Shown piece by piece: positions 8,392 through 16,783 of a stretch of DNA of 64,000 nucleotides (positions are counted from its first letter, which is position 1; every line of letters starts with the position of its first letter). The stretch comes from Bacillus methanolicus (GTDB lineage: Bacteria > Bacillota > Bacilli > Bacillales > Cytobacillaceae): positions 1 to 64,000 of the forward strand of contig NZ_VTQX01000010.1 of the NCBI RefSeq assembly GCF_008764295.1. The letters are read 5' to 3'. The position numbers and the translations under genes are program-made. The notes beneath the pieces were generated by a model, which did no database searches, was not told where the DNA came from, and was given only the letters and a program-made list of their open reading frames with translations.

Positions 8392-9294
8392 TTACTCCTT
8401 TTTGATCGCTCTGCGAACATATCCATCGGCTTCCTCTAGCATTTGGAGCGCTTCGTCCTTCGTGACATCGTTCTGTATCATGACAATCGCTGTTTTCACT
8501 TGAAGATCTGCCGCCTCGAGTGCTTTCATTGCCTTTTCGTAGGTAACCCCAGTAATTTTGATAATAATGTTCAGAGCGCGTTCCTTTAATTTTTCATTGC
8601 TTACATGAACATCTACCATTAAATTTTCATAGGCTTTCCCAAGCAATATCATCGAGCTTGTCGAAATCATATTCAGAACCATTTTATGTGCAGTCGCTGC
8701 CTTTAATCTTGTTGAGCCTGTTAATACTTCAGGTCCAACGACGACTTCGATCGCTTGGTCGGCCTCTTTGCTAATGAGAGCATTGCGGTTGCACGAGAGG
8801 GCGACTGTTTTTGCTTGAATGCTCTTCGCATATTGAAGGGCACCAATAACGTAAGGGGTTCTTCCGCTTGCCGCAATCCCAATAACCGTATCTTGAGACG
8901 AAAGATTGATTTTCTTTAAGTCGGCTTCCCCTGCTTCCGGTTTGTCCTCAACCCCTTCAACAGCTCTAACAAATGCTTGTTCTCCGCCTGCAATAATTCC
9001 TTGAACCATATTGGGATCAGTGCTGAAAGTCGGAGGGCACTCCACCGCGTCAAGAACACCTAATCTCCCACTTGTTCCAGCACCGATATAAATGAGTCTA
9101 CCTCCCTGTTTAAATGAGTCCAATGTGTATTTCACTGCGGCTTCAATATGAGGAAGCTCTTGTGCAACTGCCTCGGCAATTTTTTGATCTTCCTCATTCA
9201 TAAGTTTGAGAATATCAAGTGGTTGTGCAGTATCAATCGCCATTGAACGTTCATTGCGAGATTCTGTTGTTAGCGTTTTCAAATTGTGCTGCAT
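8392..9294 (-). CDS. murQ: N-acetylmuramic acid 6-phosphate etherase, MurQ
   Basis: This 300-aa SIS-fold lyase cleaves the lactyl ether of MurNAc6P to give GlcNAc6P and D-lactate. The signature [23 protein letters not shown] near residues 68-90 holds the catalytic Glu in AVECP, and [14 protein letters not shown] follows at about 138-151. The C-terminal helical UBA-like part is typical, and the length matches family members. ATG 9294 follows GGAGG. It is the first gene of the mur operon, 27 bases before murR, and its promoter lies at 9345-9373. Confidence 0.95.
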   Translation of the reverse strand: MQHNLKTLTTESRNERSMAIDTAQPLDILKLMNEEDQKIAEAVAQELPHIEAAVKYTLDSFKQGGRLIYIGAGTSGRLGVLDAVECPPTFSTDPNMVQGIIAGGEQAFVRAVEGVEDKPEAGEADLKKINLSSQDTVIGIAASGRTPYVIGALQYAKSIQAKTVALSCNRNALISKEADQAIEVVVGPEVLTGSTRLKAATAHKMVLNMISTSSMILLGKAYENLMVDVHVSNEKLKERALNIIIKITGVTYEKAMKALEAADLQVKTAIVMIQNDVTKDEALQMLEEADGYVRRAIKKE

Positions 9295-9344
9295 ACTATG
9301 CCTCCATGCTTATGACTTGTTGTTATGATAGGTTATCCAGATTT

Positions 9345-9373
9345 AGTATAACTCCTTAGAAATAAAATTTCAA
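9345..9373 (-). promoter_or_regulatory. SigA promoter of the mur operon
   Basis: On the minus strand TTGAAA (9373-9368), a 17-bp spacer and TATACT (9350-9345) precede murQ by about 50 bases. The -35 box lies inside the promoter-proximal palindrome 9358-9372. Confidence 0.7.
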
Positions 9374-9405
9374 TACTTAATATATAATACTGAAATTTTA
9401 TTTCA
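9358..9405. promoter_or_regulatory. twin palindromic operators, probable MurR sites
   Basis: TGAAATTTTATTTCA is present perfectly at 9391-9405. It appears in inverted form with one mismatch at 9358-9372. The centres are 33 bp apart, about three helical turns. The AT-rich TGAAAT-N3-ATTTCA form is typical of RpiR-family operators. Assignment to MurR is inference from position. Confidence 0.6.
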
Positions 9406-9479
9406 GTATAGAAATTACTTTTGCATTGGCTACTTGAAATATAATTACGAGAAGAATGCATGTGACAAAATTTTATGCT

Positions 9480-9690
9480 ACAGTATAACGATGAATGCAG
9501 GGATATTAAAACCTGAACTGAAAGCAGTGCCAAAGCCTTTGGCATAAGCCGAGGTTAGAGCTATGGGTGACCGAAGTATAACGATAAAAAAAGTTTCTTC
9601 AGCAACGAAAAGCTCAAATGGACAATTGGTCAATGAAAAATGGTATGAGCTTGAAAACAAAGGTATAATAAGAGGTATTAGAAAAGCTGG
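9480..9690 (+). pseudogene. possible decayed coding remnant, unidentified
   Basis: One plus-strand frame reads through residues such as NAGILKPELKAVPKPLA, a TAA at 9547-9549, then AEVRAMGDRSITIKKV and on to the terminator. No ribosome site or start codon fits. The end-of-protein look, a single stop and a terminator suggest the 3' tail of a lost gene; a TnpB-like transposase tail was considered but not established. Confidence 0.25.
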
Positions 9691-9691
9691 A

Positions 9692-9728
9692 AGAAGCCCA
9701 TTCTATAAATGGATGAGGCTTCTTTTTT
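9692..9728 (+). terminator. intrinsic terminator
   Basis: AGAAGCC (9692-9698) pairs with GGCTTCT (9717-9723), followed by six T. It lies downstream of the remnant and upstream of the RlmI-type gene, so some transcript must end here. Confidence 0.7.
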
Positions 9729-9829
9729 ATTTCTTAGATGGAATAAGTTGATAAAGACAACGCTTTTACACAAATGAGCCATTTAAGCTTAAGAGATTAT
9801 AATGCCATTACTAATAGAGGGAAAATTAA

Positions 9830-11041
9830 ATGAACAGGGCGGTTTTTATGAAGCAAATTGTAAAGGTTAAAGTAAAATCATCGTATGTGAAAAGTATAAA
9901 GACAGGGTTTCCGCTTATCAAAAAGGAAGCCATTCAAAATTTACAACAATTAGGTGCGGAAGGGACGATTCTTGAATTAATAGATGATAGTGGTTTGTTT
10001 CTGGCGAAAGGTTATTATGGGAAGCAAAATAAGGGACTCGGTTGGGTTTTAACTCGCCGGAAGGATGAACAAATTGATGTGCGCTTTTTTGAGAAAAAAT
10101 TAAAAAAAGCTTTTGAACTGCGGAGGTCTTTCTTTAATGATTCTGAAACAACAGCATTCCGCTTGTTTAATGGTGAAGGGGACGGAATCGGAGGTGCGAC
10201 GATTGAATACTTCGATGGGTATCTTCTTATTCAGTGGTACAGTGAAGGCATTTATCATTTTAAGGATTTGTTCATTGAGGCCCTAGGCAACATTATTGAT
10301 TATAAAGGAATATATGAAAAGAAACGTTTCGATTTGCAAGGGACATATATGGAAGATGATGATTTTCTTATCGGAGAAAAAGCGCCTGTACCGCTTCTTA
10401 TAAAAGAGAATGGCATTAATTTTGCCGTTTATTTAAATGAGAGTGCAATGGTAGGGATTTTCTTAGATCAGCGCGAGGTAAGAAAAACGATACGTGATAA
10501 GTATGCGAAGGGGAAGACGGTATTAAACACTTTTTCATATACGGGTGCCTTTTCAGTTGCGGCTTCATTAGGTGGTGCCATAAAAACAACGAGCGTTGAT
10601 GTTGCGAATCGCAGTAAAAGCAAAACGATTGAGCAATTTAGTGTAAACGGAATCGATTTTGAAACAGAGGATATTATTGTTGAGGACGTCTTCAATTATT
10701 TCAAGTATGCAGGTCGAAAAAATCTGTCATTTGATTTAGTAATCCTCGATCCGCCAAGTTATGCTCGTTCAAAAAAAAATACATTCAGTGCCGGAAAAGA
10801 TTATCCAGATTTATTAGCAAAAGCAATCCATATCACCGAAAAGGGGGGCGTGATTGTAGCTTCTACGAATTGCAGTACATTTGGCATGGACAAATTTAAA
10901 GGTTTTATCGAAAAGGCATTCAAGCAAGCCGATTCCAAGTATCAAATTCTTGAAGAGTTCAGACTACCTGTCGATTTTAAGACAATTAAGGAATTTAAAG
11001 AAGGTGATTATTTGAAGGTGGTATTTTTGCAGAAGCTTTAA
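9830..11041 (+). CDS. RlmI-family SAM-dependent rRNA methyltransferase
   Basis: This 403-aa protein has an N-terminal PUA-like RNA-binding region (about 8-90, ending KGLGWVLTRRKDEQID) and a Rossmann methyltransferase domain (about 190-403). SAM motifs are VLNTFSYTGAFSVAASLGGA and the catalytic-type VILDPPSYARSKK, with VIVASTNCSTF near the end. The relatives are RlmI (YccW) of Escherichia coli, a 23S m5C1962 methyltransferase, and YwbD of Bacillus. The ATG at 9830 has GAGGG 8 bases upstream; an internal ATG at 9848 is an alternative without a good site. The exact target nucleotide is not known here. It is monocistronic. Confidence 0.85.
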   Translation: MNRAVFMKQIVKVKVKSSYVKSIKTGFPLIKKEAIQNLQQLGAEGTILELIDDSGLFLAKGYYGKQNKGLGWVLTRRKDEQIDVRFFEKKLKKAFELRRSFFNDSETTAFRLFNGEGDGIGGATIEYFDGYLLIQWYSEGIYHFKDLFIEALGNIIDYKGIYEKKRFDLQGTYMEDDDFLIGEKAPVPLLIKENGINFAVYLNESAMVGIFLDQREVRKTIRDKYAKGKTVLNTFSYTGAFSVAASLGGAIKTTSVDVANRSKSKTIEQFSVNGIDFETEDIIVEDVFNYFKYAGRKNLSFDLVILDPPSYARSKKNTFSAGKDYPDLLAKAIHITEKGGVIVASTNCSTFGMDKFKGFIEKAFKQADSKYQILEEFRLPVDFKTIKEFKEGDYLKVVFLQKL

Positions 11042-11109
11042 ACGAAAAGGGAGAGAAGTTTTTCTAATACAGAATTTGCATTTTTATGATATGCTACTAT
11101 TTATCATAG

Positions 11110-11123
11110 ATGAAACGTTTAAC
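11110..11123. promoter_or_regulatory. partial LacI-type operator before the regulator gene
   Basis: ATGAAACGTTTAAC matches 11 of 14 positions of the perfect palindrome at 13428-13441 and lies 14 bases before the TTG start. This suggests autoregulation. Confidence 0.5.
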
Positions 11124-11137
11124 GAGGTGGAAATACG

Positions 11138-13336
11138 TTGACTACAATTAAAGAAGTGGCAAAAATGGCAGGAGTTTCAATTGGGACCGTTTCGAATGTT
11201 TTGAACGGTAAAACAAATAATATTGAACTTATAGATCGAGTTGAACATGCCATGAAAGAATTGGGTTATCGTCCTGATGCAAATGCTAGAAGTCTTAAAA
11301 GTGAGAAAAGTGGTTTAATTGGCTTCGTATTGCCGAATGCAACGAATCCAGAAAATGCTTCATTGCTCTCGCATATCCAATCAAGGTTAAGTGAGAAAGG
11401 ATACAGCATTCTTTTGTTTTTTTCACAAAATAACAAGCTGCTTGAGAAAAAGGCAATTGAAAAATGCCTTGAAAAAAGGGTCGATGGCATCATCTTATTT
11501 TCCTCATTAAAAAGGAAGAAGGAAGTAATAACGGAAAAAGAAGGGACACCCATCGTGATGGTGTCATACAGCGAAGAGCGTACTATAACGGGTGATGCGA
11601 TTATTTTGGACTATTCCCGCGCTTTTGAACAGATTTTAAATTATTATGAGCGGAAGGGGAAGACAAATGTCGCGCTGATAATTGACGAATCTTTTTACCA
11701 AAATGAAGAAGTGATCGGAATATATATTAAGAGATACGGTGAAAAAGGGCTGCTAAAAATCTCAGATTACAGTAAAGAACGTGGATTTAAAGCTGCCTAT
11801 GAGCTCTTCTTTCAACACCCTGAAATTGATGCAGTCATTTCAGGCAATTTTCTCATTGCTGAAGGGGTAGAAAAAGCGATTAAGCTTTTGAAAATTGAAG
11901 ATATTGAGGTTGCCGTATTGAAGGAAGGGAACTGGATAGAGGATGAGGCGACATTTCCGGTCCAAATCTCTTTCTCTCAAAAGAAAATTGCTGAACGTGT
12001 GATTGAAAAAACTCTCGATGCAATCGAGAATCCTAAAACACATGAACCTGTTGTGGAAAGAATTCATGCTGAATACAAAGAAACGCGAACAGTCTTGTAT
12101 GGTGTGGAACGGAATCGTTCAACGGCAAATCTTAAGTTTGCTTTATACGAAAGTCCCACTTCTATTAGTTTAAAAATGCTTGCAGAAGTATATGCACAGC
12201 AAACAGGAACAATTATAGAGGTTGATTTATATAAGTACGACGAGTTAGAGCATTGTGTACATAGTATCTCTGACAGCTCCAGCAGTTTATATGATGGGGT
12301 GATGATGGATATTACATGGATCGATGAGCTTGTGCGCCATAATGTGTTGGCTCCACTCGATCAGTCTAATATTGATTTTCAAGGTTTTATTCCTGGACTT
12401 GAGCAGCAGTGTGGTGTGGTTGATGGGAAATATCACGCAGTACCGGTCATGTCTGGAACACAGCTTTTATTTTATCAAAAAGACTTGTTTGAAAATGAGT
12501 CATTAAAAAGACAGTTTGCTAGAACATATGGAAATGAGTTAACCGTCCCACAGACATGGTCACAGTTCAATATCATTGCTGAGTTTTTCACAAGGGCATA
12601 CAATAGTAAATCACCAACAACATATGGTATTACGAGTGTTTCTGGTGAAAATATATATACGACCATCTCTTATTTGAATCGACTATGGTCATACGGAAGT
12701 GATGTATTCGACGATAATGGTAAAGTGCTCATCAATAATCGTACATCACTTACAGCATTGATGAATTTTGTTAATAGCAGCAAATATTCTTCATCGCAAC
12801 AATTGTATTCATGGGATGGGGTAGTGGAAGACTTTAAGAAGGGTCATAGTGCCATGACGATTTTATATGACTCTTATGCTAATGAACTAAATGATTACAC
12901 GAAATCGAAGGTGGCCGGTAACCTAGGAGTTGGCTATATTCCGGGAGGGACTCCAGTATTGGGTGGCTGGAGCTTAGGAGTCAATAAAAATAGTACGAAT
13001 ATAGAAGAGGTTATCAAGTTTCTCACATGGGTGAGCAGTGATCATGCTGTGATCCCACTGGCTCTATTAGGTGGATCGACCTTGAGAAAAAGCTATTATG
13101 AGAGCAATGATTTAGAGGATTCTTACCCGTGGAAGAATAAGGTTTTGGATAGTTATCGGAAAAGCAGAAAAAGGATACTGCCAAATGTAAAGATAAACAA
13201 TAAGGGGCGTAACTATATATATAGTCATGTCATCTCTAAAGAAATTACCGCTGCAGTTAGTGGTCAAATTTCAGAGGAGCAAGCCTTATTAAACATTGAA
13301 CAAACCATTAATCGTTTAATGGATGAGAACAAGTAG
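11138..13336 (+). CDS. LacI-type regulator fused to a solute-binding-protein domain
   Basis: This 732-aa protein is about twice the usual LacI length. Residues 1-55 form a LacI HTH (TTIKEVAKMAGVSIGTVSNVL, then the hinge RPDANARSL). About 60-310 is a periplasmic-binding-protein-like sensor (GLIGFVLPNATNPENASLLSHI). About 325-720 resembles family 1 extracellular sugar-binding proteins, with YHAVPVMSGTQLLFYQKDLFEN, the internal GVGYIPGGTPVLGGWSLGVNK and VIKFLTWVSS. No signal peptide is present, so this binding domain would act in the cytoplasm as a second sensor. The TTG start follows GAGGTGG. It ends in a strong terminator and precedes the sugar operon whose promoter carries its likely operator. 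It probably represses that operon until a sugar or sugar phosphate is present. Confidence 0.88.
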   Translation: MTTIKEVAKMAGVSIGTVSNVLNGKTNNIELIDRVEHAMKELGYRPDANARSLKSEKSGLIGFVLPNATNPENASLLSHIQSRLSEKGYSILLFFSQNNKLLEKKAIEKCLEKRVDGIILFSSLKRKKEVITEKEGTPIVMVSYSEERTITGDAIILDYSRAFEQILNYYERKGKTNVALIIDESFYQNEEVIGIYIKRYGEKGLLKISDYSKERGFKAAYELFFQHPEIDAVISGNFLIAEGVEKAIKLLKIEDIEVAVLKEGNWIEDEATFPVQISFSQKKIAERVIEKTLDAIENPKTHEPVVERIHAEYKETRTVLYGVERNRSTANLKFALYESPTSISLKMLAEVYAQQTGTIIEVDLYKYDELEHCVHSISDSSSSLYDGVMMDITWIDELVRHNVLAPLDQSNIDFQGFIPGLEQQCGVVDGKYHAVPVMSGTQLLFYQKDLFENESLKRQFARTYGNELTVPQTWSQFNIIAEFFTRAYNSKSPTTYGITSVSGENIYTTISYLNRLWSYGSDVFDDNGKVLINNRTSLTALMNFVNSSKYSSSQQLYSWDGVVEDFKKGHSAMTILYDSYANELNDYTKSKVAGNLGVGYIPGGTPVLGGWSLGVNKNSTNIEEVIKFLTWVSSDHAVIPLALLGGSTLRKSYYESNDLEDSYPWKNKVLDSYRKSRKRILPNVKINNKGRNYIYSHVISKEITAAVSGQISEEQALLNIEQTINRLMDENK

Positions 13337-13341
13337 TCGGA

Positions 13342-13382
13342 AGCTGTAGTCAAATAATAGGTTTGACTACAGCTATTTTTTT
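13342..13382 (+). terminator. intrinsic terminator after the LacI-SBP gene
   Basis: AGCTGTAGTCAAA (13342-13354) and TTTGACTACAGCT (13362-13374) form a perfect 13-bp stem, followed by a T-rich tract. Confidence 0.9.
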
Positions 13383-13392
13383 ATAAATAGGA

Positions 13393-13421
13393 TTGAAATA
13401 GGAAAATCATCATGATAAGAT
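13393..13421 (+). promoter_or_regulatory. SigA promoter of the sugar operon
   Basis: TTGAAA (13393-13398), a 17-bp spacer and TAAGAT (13416-13421). The LacI-type operator starts 7 bases downstream, over the expected transcription start. Confidence 0.75.
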
Positions 13422-13427
13422 GTTTAT

Positions 13428-13441
13428 ATGAAACGTTTCAT
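13428..13441. promoter_or_regulatory. perfect LacI-type operator
   Basis: ATGAAACGTTTCAT is a perfect 14-bp palindrome with the central CG typical of LacI/GalR operators. It lies just downstream of the -10 box and 27 bases before the aldolase start, a classic repressor position. A catabolite-response (CcpA) reading is less likely because cre sites usually read TGNAAnCGnTnNCA with different flanks, but it is not excluded. Confidence 0.75.
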
Positions 13442-13467
13442 GTAACATTATACATAGGAGGGGTTAT

Positions 13468-14166
13468 ATGATTGACTTTAGTGACAAAAAGCAGGTTGCA
13501 AAAGCAATACAATACACGAATGTAAATCCGAACTTAACGCGAGAAGGAATGATTAAGCATTTAGAGACATGTGTACAGTATGGTTTTAATGCAGCGATGG
13601 TTGCTCCATGCTATGTATCCTTAGCAAAGGATTTTCTGCAAGGGACAGGAATTAAGGTGGCAACGACATTAAATTTTCCACAGGCGAACGATACATTAGA
13701 AATGAAGCTTGCATCATTACGGGAGCTTATTAAAATTGGGCCAGATGAATTTGATTTTCCTCCAAATCCGGGATTATTAATCGGTGGGCTAGAACAGGAG
13801 TATTTTGAAGAAATGCGGCAAATTGTTGAAGTGTCTCACGCTTCAGGCGTCGTAGTTAAAGCCATGCTCGAATTTGGTTTTTTAAATGAGGAACAAAAAA
13901 TAAAAGCTACAAAGCTTGCTTATGAAGCTGGAATTGACTGGGTTAAACAATCTAGCGGCTGGGGAATTGGCGGATGCGCAGCAACAGTAGAAGACGTCAA
14001 AATTTTAAAGGAAAATATTCAGGAACCATGCCGAGTTAAAGTTTCTGGAAAAGTAAACACACTTGAGAAAATGAAGGCAATGTTTGAAGCTGGAGCAGAA
14101 CTCGTGGGAACAAGCTCTGGACCTGAGATTTGCGAGGGGTTAGCAGGCGATCTGAATGCCTATTAA
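13468..14166 (+). CDS. DeoC-like deoxyribose-phosphate aldolase family
   Basis: This 232-aa class I aldolase has the TIM-barrel DeoC fold. It carries the Schiff-base-type lysine Lys131 in VVVKAMLEFGFL and the second lysine Lys191 in RVKVSGKV, the K-x-S-G motif of the family. Canonical members cleave 2-deoxyribose 5-phosphate to glyceraldehyde 3-phosphate and acetaldehyde. Here the divergent N-terminus and the sugar-operon context suggest a related sugar-phosphate substrate. ATG 13468 follows AGGAGG. It is the first of five genes under the LacI-type operator. No nucleoside genes (pdp, cdd, deoB) are nearby, which speaks against plain deoxynucleoside catabolism. Confidence 0.82.
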   Translation: MIDFSDKKQVAKAIQYTNVNPNLTREGMIKHLETCVQYGFNAAMVAPCYVSLAKDFLQGTGIKVATTLNFPQANDTLEMKLASLRELIKIGPDEFDFPPNPGLLIGGLEQEYFEEMRQIVEVSHASGVVVKAMLEFGFLNEEQKIKATKLAYEAGIDWVKQSSGWGIGGCAATVEDVKILKENIQEPCRVKVSGKVNTLEKMKAMFEAGAELVGTSSGPEICEGLAGDLNAY

Positions 14167-14220
14167 GTTACTAATTTCTGACAATGGGAAACTCAGCTTT
14201 AACGGAAAGAAGGTGATAGA

Positions 14221-15153
14221 ATGAAGATATGTATTATCGGAAGCTATGCAAAAGCCCTTGTTATGACGACGGATCGCATCCCTCTCGTCGGTGAAACTCT
14301 TCTAGGTGATCATTATCGTGAAACCTTTGGCGGGAAAGGCTCTGATATGGCTGTTCAAGCTGCAAGATTAGGTGCCGAAGTGTCTTATATCGGAGTGGTA
14401 GGCAACGATTCGTTTGGTCTTGAATTTCTCGATTTAATGAAATCAGAGGGTGTAACGCTTGAGGGGATAAGGCAAACGACTGAGAAGCCGACCGGTGTAG
14501 GATTTATCATTAAAGATACGAACGCTAGAAATGTCATCGTCGTGGATATGGGAGCTAATCAATTATTCTCTAAAGGAGATATTGAGCGACATTTAAAGTT
14601 GATTGAAGAGGCAGATGTTGTCCTCGCTCAATTAGAAATTCCGACTGAAACGGCTCTTTATGCACTGAAAAAGGCAAAAGAGCTAGGGAAAACAACGATC
14701 CTTAATCCGGCACCAGCTATTAATTTATTATCCTATGACTTAAGTTTTGTAGATTTCATTACACCAAATGAAACTGAGGCCCGGGTCACAATTGGAGAGA
14801 TGCCAGAAGTGGAACTGTCACACCGTGAAGTCGCTCTTGAATTGTTAAAATCAGGCTGTGGAACAGTCATTATGACCCTTGGTGGAGCGGGTGTTGAAAT
14901 TCATACGTCAACAAACTGCACCGCCGTAAGTGCTTGCCCAATTGAAGTTGTCGATAGCAATGGGGCAGGTGATAGTTTTAACGCCTCTCTTGCAGTGGCA
15001 TTTGGAGAAGGAAAGGAATTAAGAGATGCTGTTCAGTTTGCCAATGCTGTCGCTGCCTTGTGTTGTACAAAATGGGAAACAGTACCATCCTATCACACTA
15101 GATCAGAAGTTGAAGAGTTTATTAGCAAAAGGAGGATTTATGATGAGACCTAG
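14221..15153 (+). CDS. PfkB-family sugar kinase (ribokinase-like)
   Basis: This 310-aa carbohydrate kinase transfers phosphate from ATP to a sugar. The N-terminal GGKGSDMAVQAARLGAEVSYIGVVGNDSFG matches PfkB signature 1, and DSNGAGDSFNASLAVAF holds the catalytic Asp251 and the anion hole. NPAPA and TPNETEA are ribokinase hallmarks. ATG 14221 follows GAAGGTG. The rbsD-like gene overlaps its 3' end. A ribose-like pentose or a deoxy or branched sugar is plausible, but the substrate cannot be settled from sequence. Confidence 0.88.
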   Translation: MKICIIGSYAKALVMTTDRIPLVGETLLGDHYRETFGGKGSDMAVQAARLGAEVSYIGVVGNDSFGLEFLDLMKSEGVTLEGIRQTTEKPTGVGFIIKDTNARNVIVVDMGANQLFSKGDIERHLKLIEEADVVLAQLEIPTETALYALKKAKELGKTTILNPAPAINLLSYDLSFVDFITPNETEARVTIGEMPEVELSHREVALELLKSGCGTVIMTLGGAGVEIHTSTNCTAVSACPIEVVDSNGAGDSFNASLAVAFGEGKELRDAVQFANAVAALCCTKWETVPSYHTRSEVEEFISKRRIYDET

Positions 15154-15637
15154 CCGTATTCTACATCCAGAACTTTCGAAAGCGCTTGCAGAATGTGGGC
15201 ATACAGATATCATCTTGGTGACAGATGCAGGCTTTCCGATTCCGAAAGATGCGAACCGTATTGATCTTGGTTATTACGCTGGGCAAGTGGATGTTTTAGA
15301 TATTCTAAAAATGCTTAGAAAGGAAATTTTCGTCGATGAGGTTGCATTTGCGGGTGAGGTAAAAACACATCATCCGCAGCTTTATAAGAGCATTCAAGAT
15401 ATTTATACGGGCTCAGGAGCGATTTTTAAGGGGACAACGCATGAGGAGTTGGTCGAAAATATCGCTCCTAAAGCAAAGGTGGTGATACGTTCAGGCTCAT
15501 TAAATGCGTGGGCAAATTTTGCGTTGGTTGCAAGCACAGATCCTTTTGCATGGTTTACAGAGGAAGAGATTAAGATTTTGCCAGCATATGTGGAGAGAAG
15601 ACGGAGAATAAAGGAAAATGAGGTTCCGAATTTATAA
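15143..15637 (+). CDS. RbsD/FucU-family sugar pyranase (mutarotase)
   Basis: This 164-aa cytoplasmic protein belongs to the RbsD/FucU family, which interconverts pyranose and furanose forms or anomers so that a kinase receives the right sugar form. With the ATG at 15143 (GGAGG ends 7 bases before) the family His falls at residue 20 (ECGHTDIILVTDAGFPIP), as in RbsD, supporting this start over ATG 15140 or the distant 15026. The C-terminal ALVAST and WFTEEE segments are typical. It overlaps the kinase gene by 11 bases, so the two are translationally linked, consistent with pyranase feeding the kinase. Confidence 0.85.
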   Translation: MRPSRILHPELSKALAECGHTDIILVTDAGFPIPKDANRIDLGYYAGQVDVLDILKMLRKEIFVDEVAFAGEVKTHHPQLYKSIQDIYTGSGAIFKGTTHEELVENIAPKAKVVIRSGSLNAWANFALVASTDPFAWFTEEEIKILPAYVERRRRIKENEVPNL

Positions 15638-15652
15638 GAAGGGAGATTTATG

Positions 15653-16783
15653 ATGTCAACCTTTGATTTAGATTTGAATATACACGCCGTTTTGCCGCAA
15701 AGAAAGGATTTTCGCATTGGTTCAATTGGAGCAGGAGCGATCGTCAGAGATTGTCATTTAGTTGCTTACAAAAATGCCGGTTTTAAACCATATGGGATCA
15801 CTTCTCTTAATGGGGTAGGCGCAAGAATGGCTGCAAAAGATTTCAACATTCCCCACGTCTTTGATTCTTGGAGAGAGCTAATCGCGGACGTCAATATTGA
15901 GATTTTAGATATTGCGGTTCCTCCAGACGTTCAGTTAGAGATTATTCGTGAAGCTGTAAAGCAAAAGCATATTAAAGGGATTCTATGTCAAAAACCACTT
16001 GCTATGAATTTACAAGAAGCAGTTGAAATTGTGCGGCTTTGTGAAAAGGCAGGGGTCAAATTAGGTGTTAACAGCAATATGCGTTACGACCAATCGATGA
16101 GAGCGTTGAAAACATTACTCGATCATCAATATTTTGGTGATATTGTATTAGCAACAATAGAAATGAGAGCGATTCCACATTGGCAGGAATTTTTGAAAAA
16201 GTATGACCGAATTGAGATTTTGAATATGGGAATCCACCATGTTGATGTGTTCCGCTATCTTTTTGGAGACCCTGAAAAAGTAACCGCTGTCACAAGACGC
16301 GATCCGAGAACAACATTTGCTCATATCGATGGAATAAGCCAATATACCTTCCAATATGCCAATGAATTGATGGCAACCAGCTTGGACGATGTCTGGGCTT
16401 GGCAAGGAGAAGGCACGGAAAAAGACATGTATATAAAATGGCGCGTCGAAGGAATGGATGGAATGGCTTGGGGGACGATTGGATGGCCGGCTTCACCGGC
16501 AAGAGAGCCGAGCACGATCAAATTTACAACTCGTAAACACCCTAACCAATGGATTGAACCTACATGGGATGAAGTATGGTTTCCGGATGCTTTTTTAGGA
16601 ACGATGACGCAGCTGCTGCGGGCGGTGGAGAATGATACTGAACCTGAAATAAGCGGCCGTGACAACTTGCATACGATGGCTGCAATCGAAGCTTGTTATC
16701 TTTCCATCGAAGAGGAGAGAACCGTGTTATTTTCTGAAACTTTAAAGGAGGTCTACGAAAATGATTTCAGTCGGAATTTTTAA
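15653..16783 (+). CDS. Gfo/Idh/MocA-family oxidoreductase
   Basis: This 376-aa NAD(P)-dependent sugar or inositol dehydrogenase-like protein has a Rossmann dinucleotide site near the N-terminus (IGSIGAGAIVRDCHL) and the family motif CQKPLAMNLQEAVEI, whose Lys is catalytic in relatives. The C-terminal alpha/beta substrate domain contains NMGIHHVDVFRYLFG with the conserved His-x2-Asp. ATG 15653 is placed 7 bases after GGGAG; ATG 15650 is equally in frame. The gene overlaps the next by 23 bases. In context it would oxidise the sugar or its derivative early in the pathway. Confidence 0.87.
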   Translation: MSTFDLDLNIHAVLPQRKDFRIGSIGAGAIVRDCHLVAYKNAGFKPYGITSLNGVGARMAAKDFNIPHVFDSWRELIADVNIEILDIAVPPDVQLEIIREAVKQKHIKGILCQKPLAMNLQEAVEIVRLCEKAGVKLGVNSNMRYDQSMRALKTLLDHQYFGDIVLATIEMRAIPHWQEFLKKYDRIEILNMGIHHVDVFRYLFGDPEKVTAVTRRDPRTTFAHIDGISQYTFQYANELMATSLDDVWAWQGEGTEKDMYIKWRVEGMDGMAWGTIGWPASPAREPSTIKFTTRKHPNQWIEPTWDEVWFPDAFLGTMTQLLRAVENDTEPEISGRDNLHTMAAIEACYLSIEEERTVLFSETLKEVYENDFSRNF

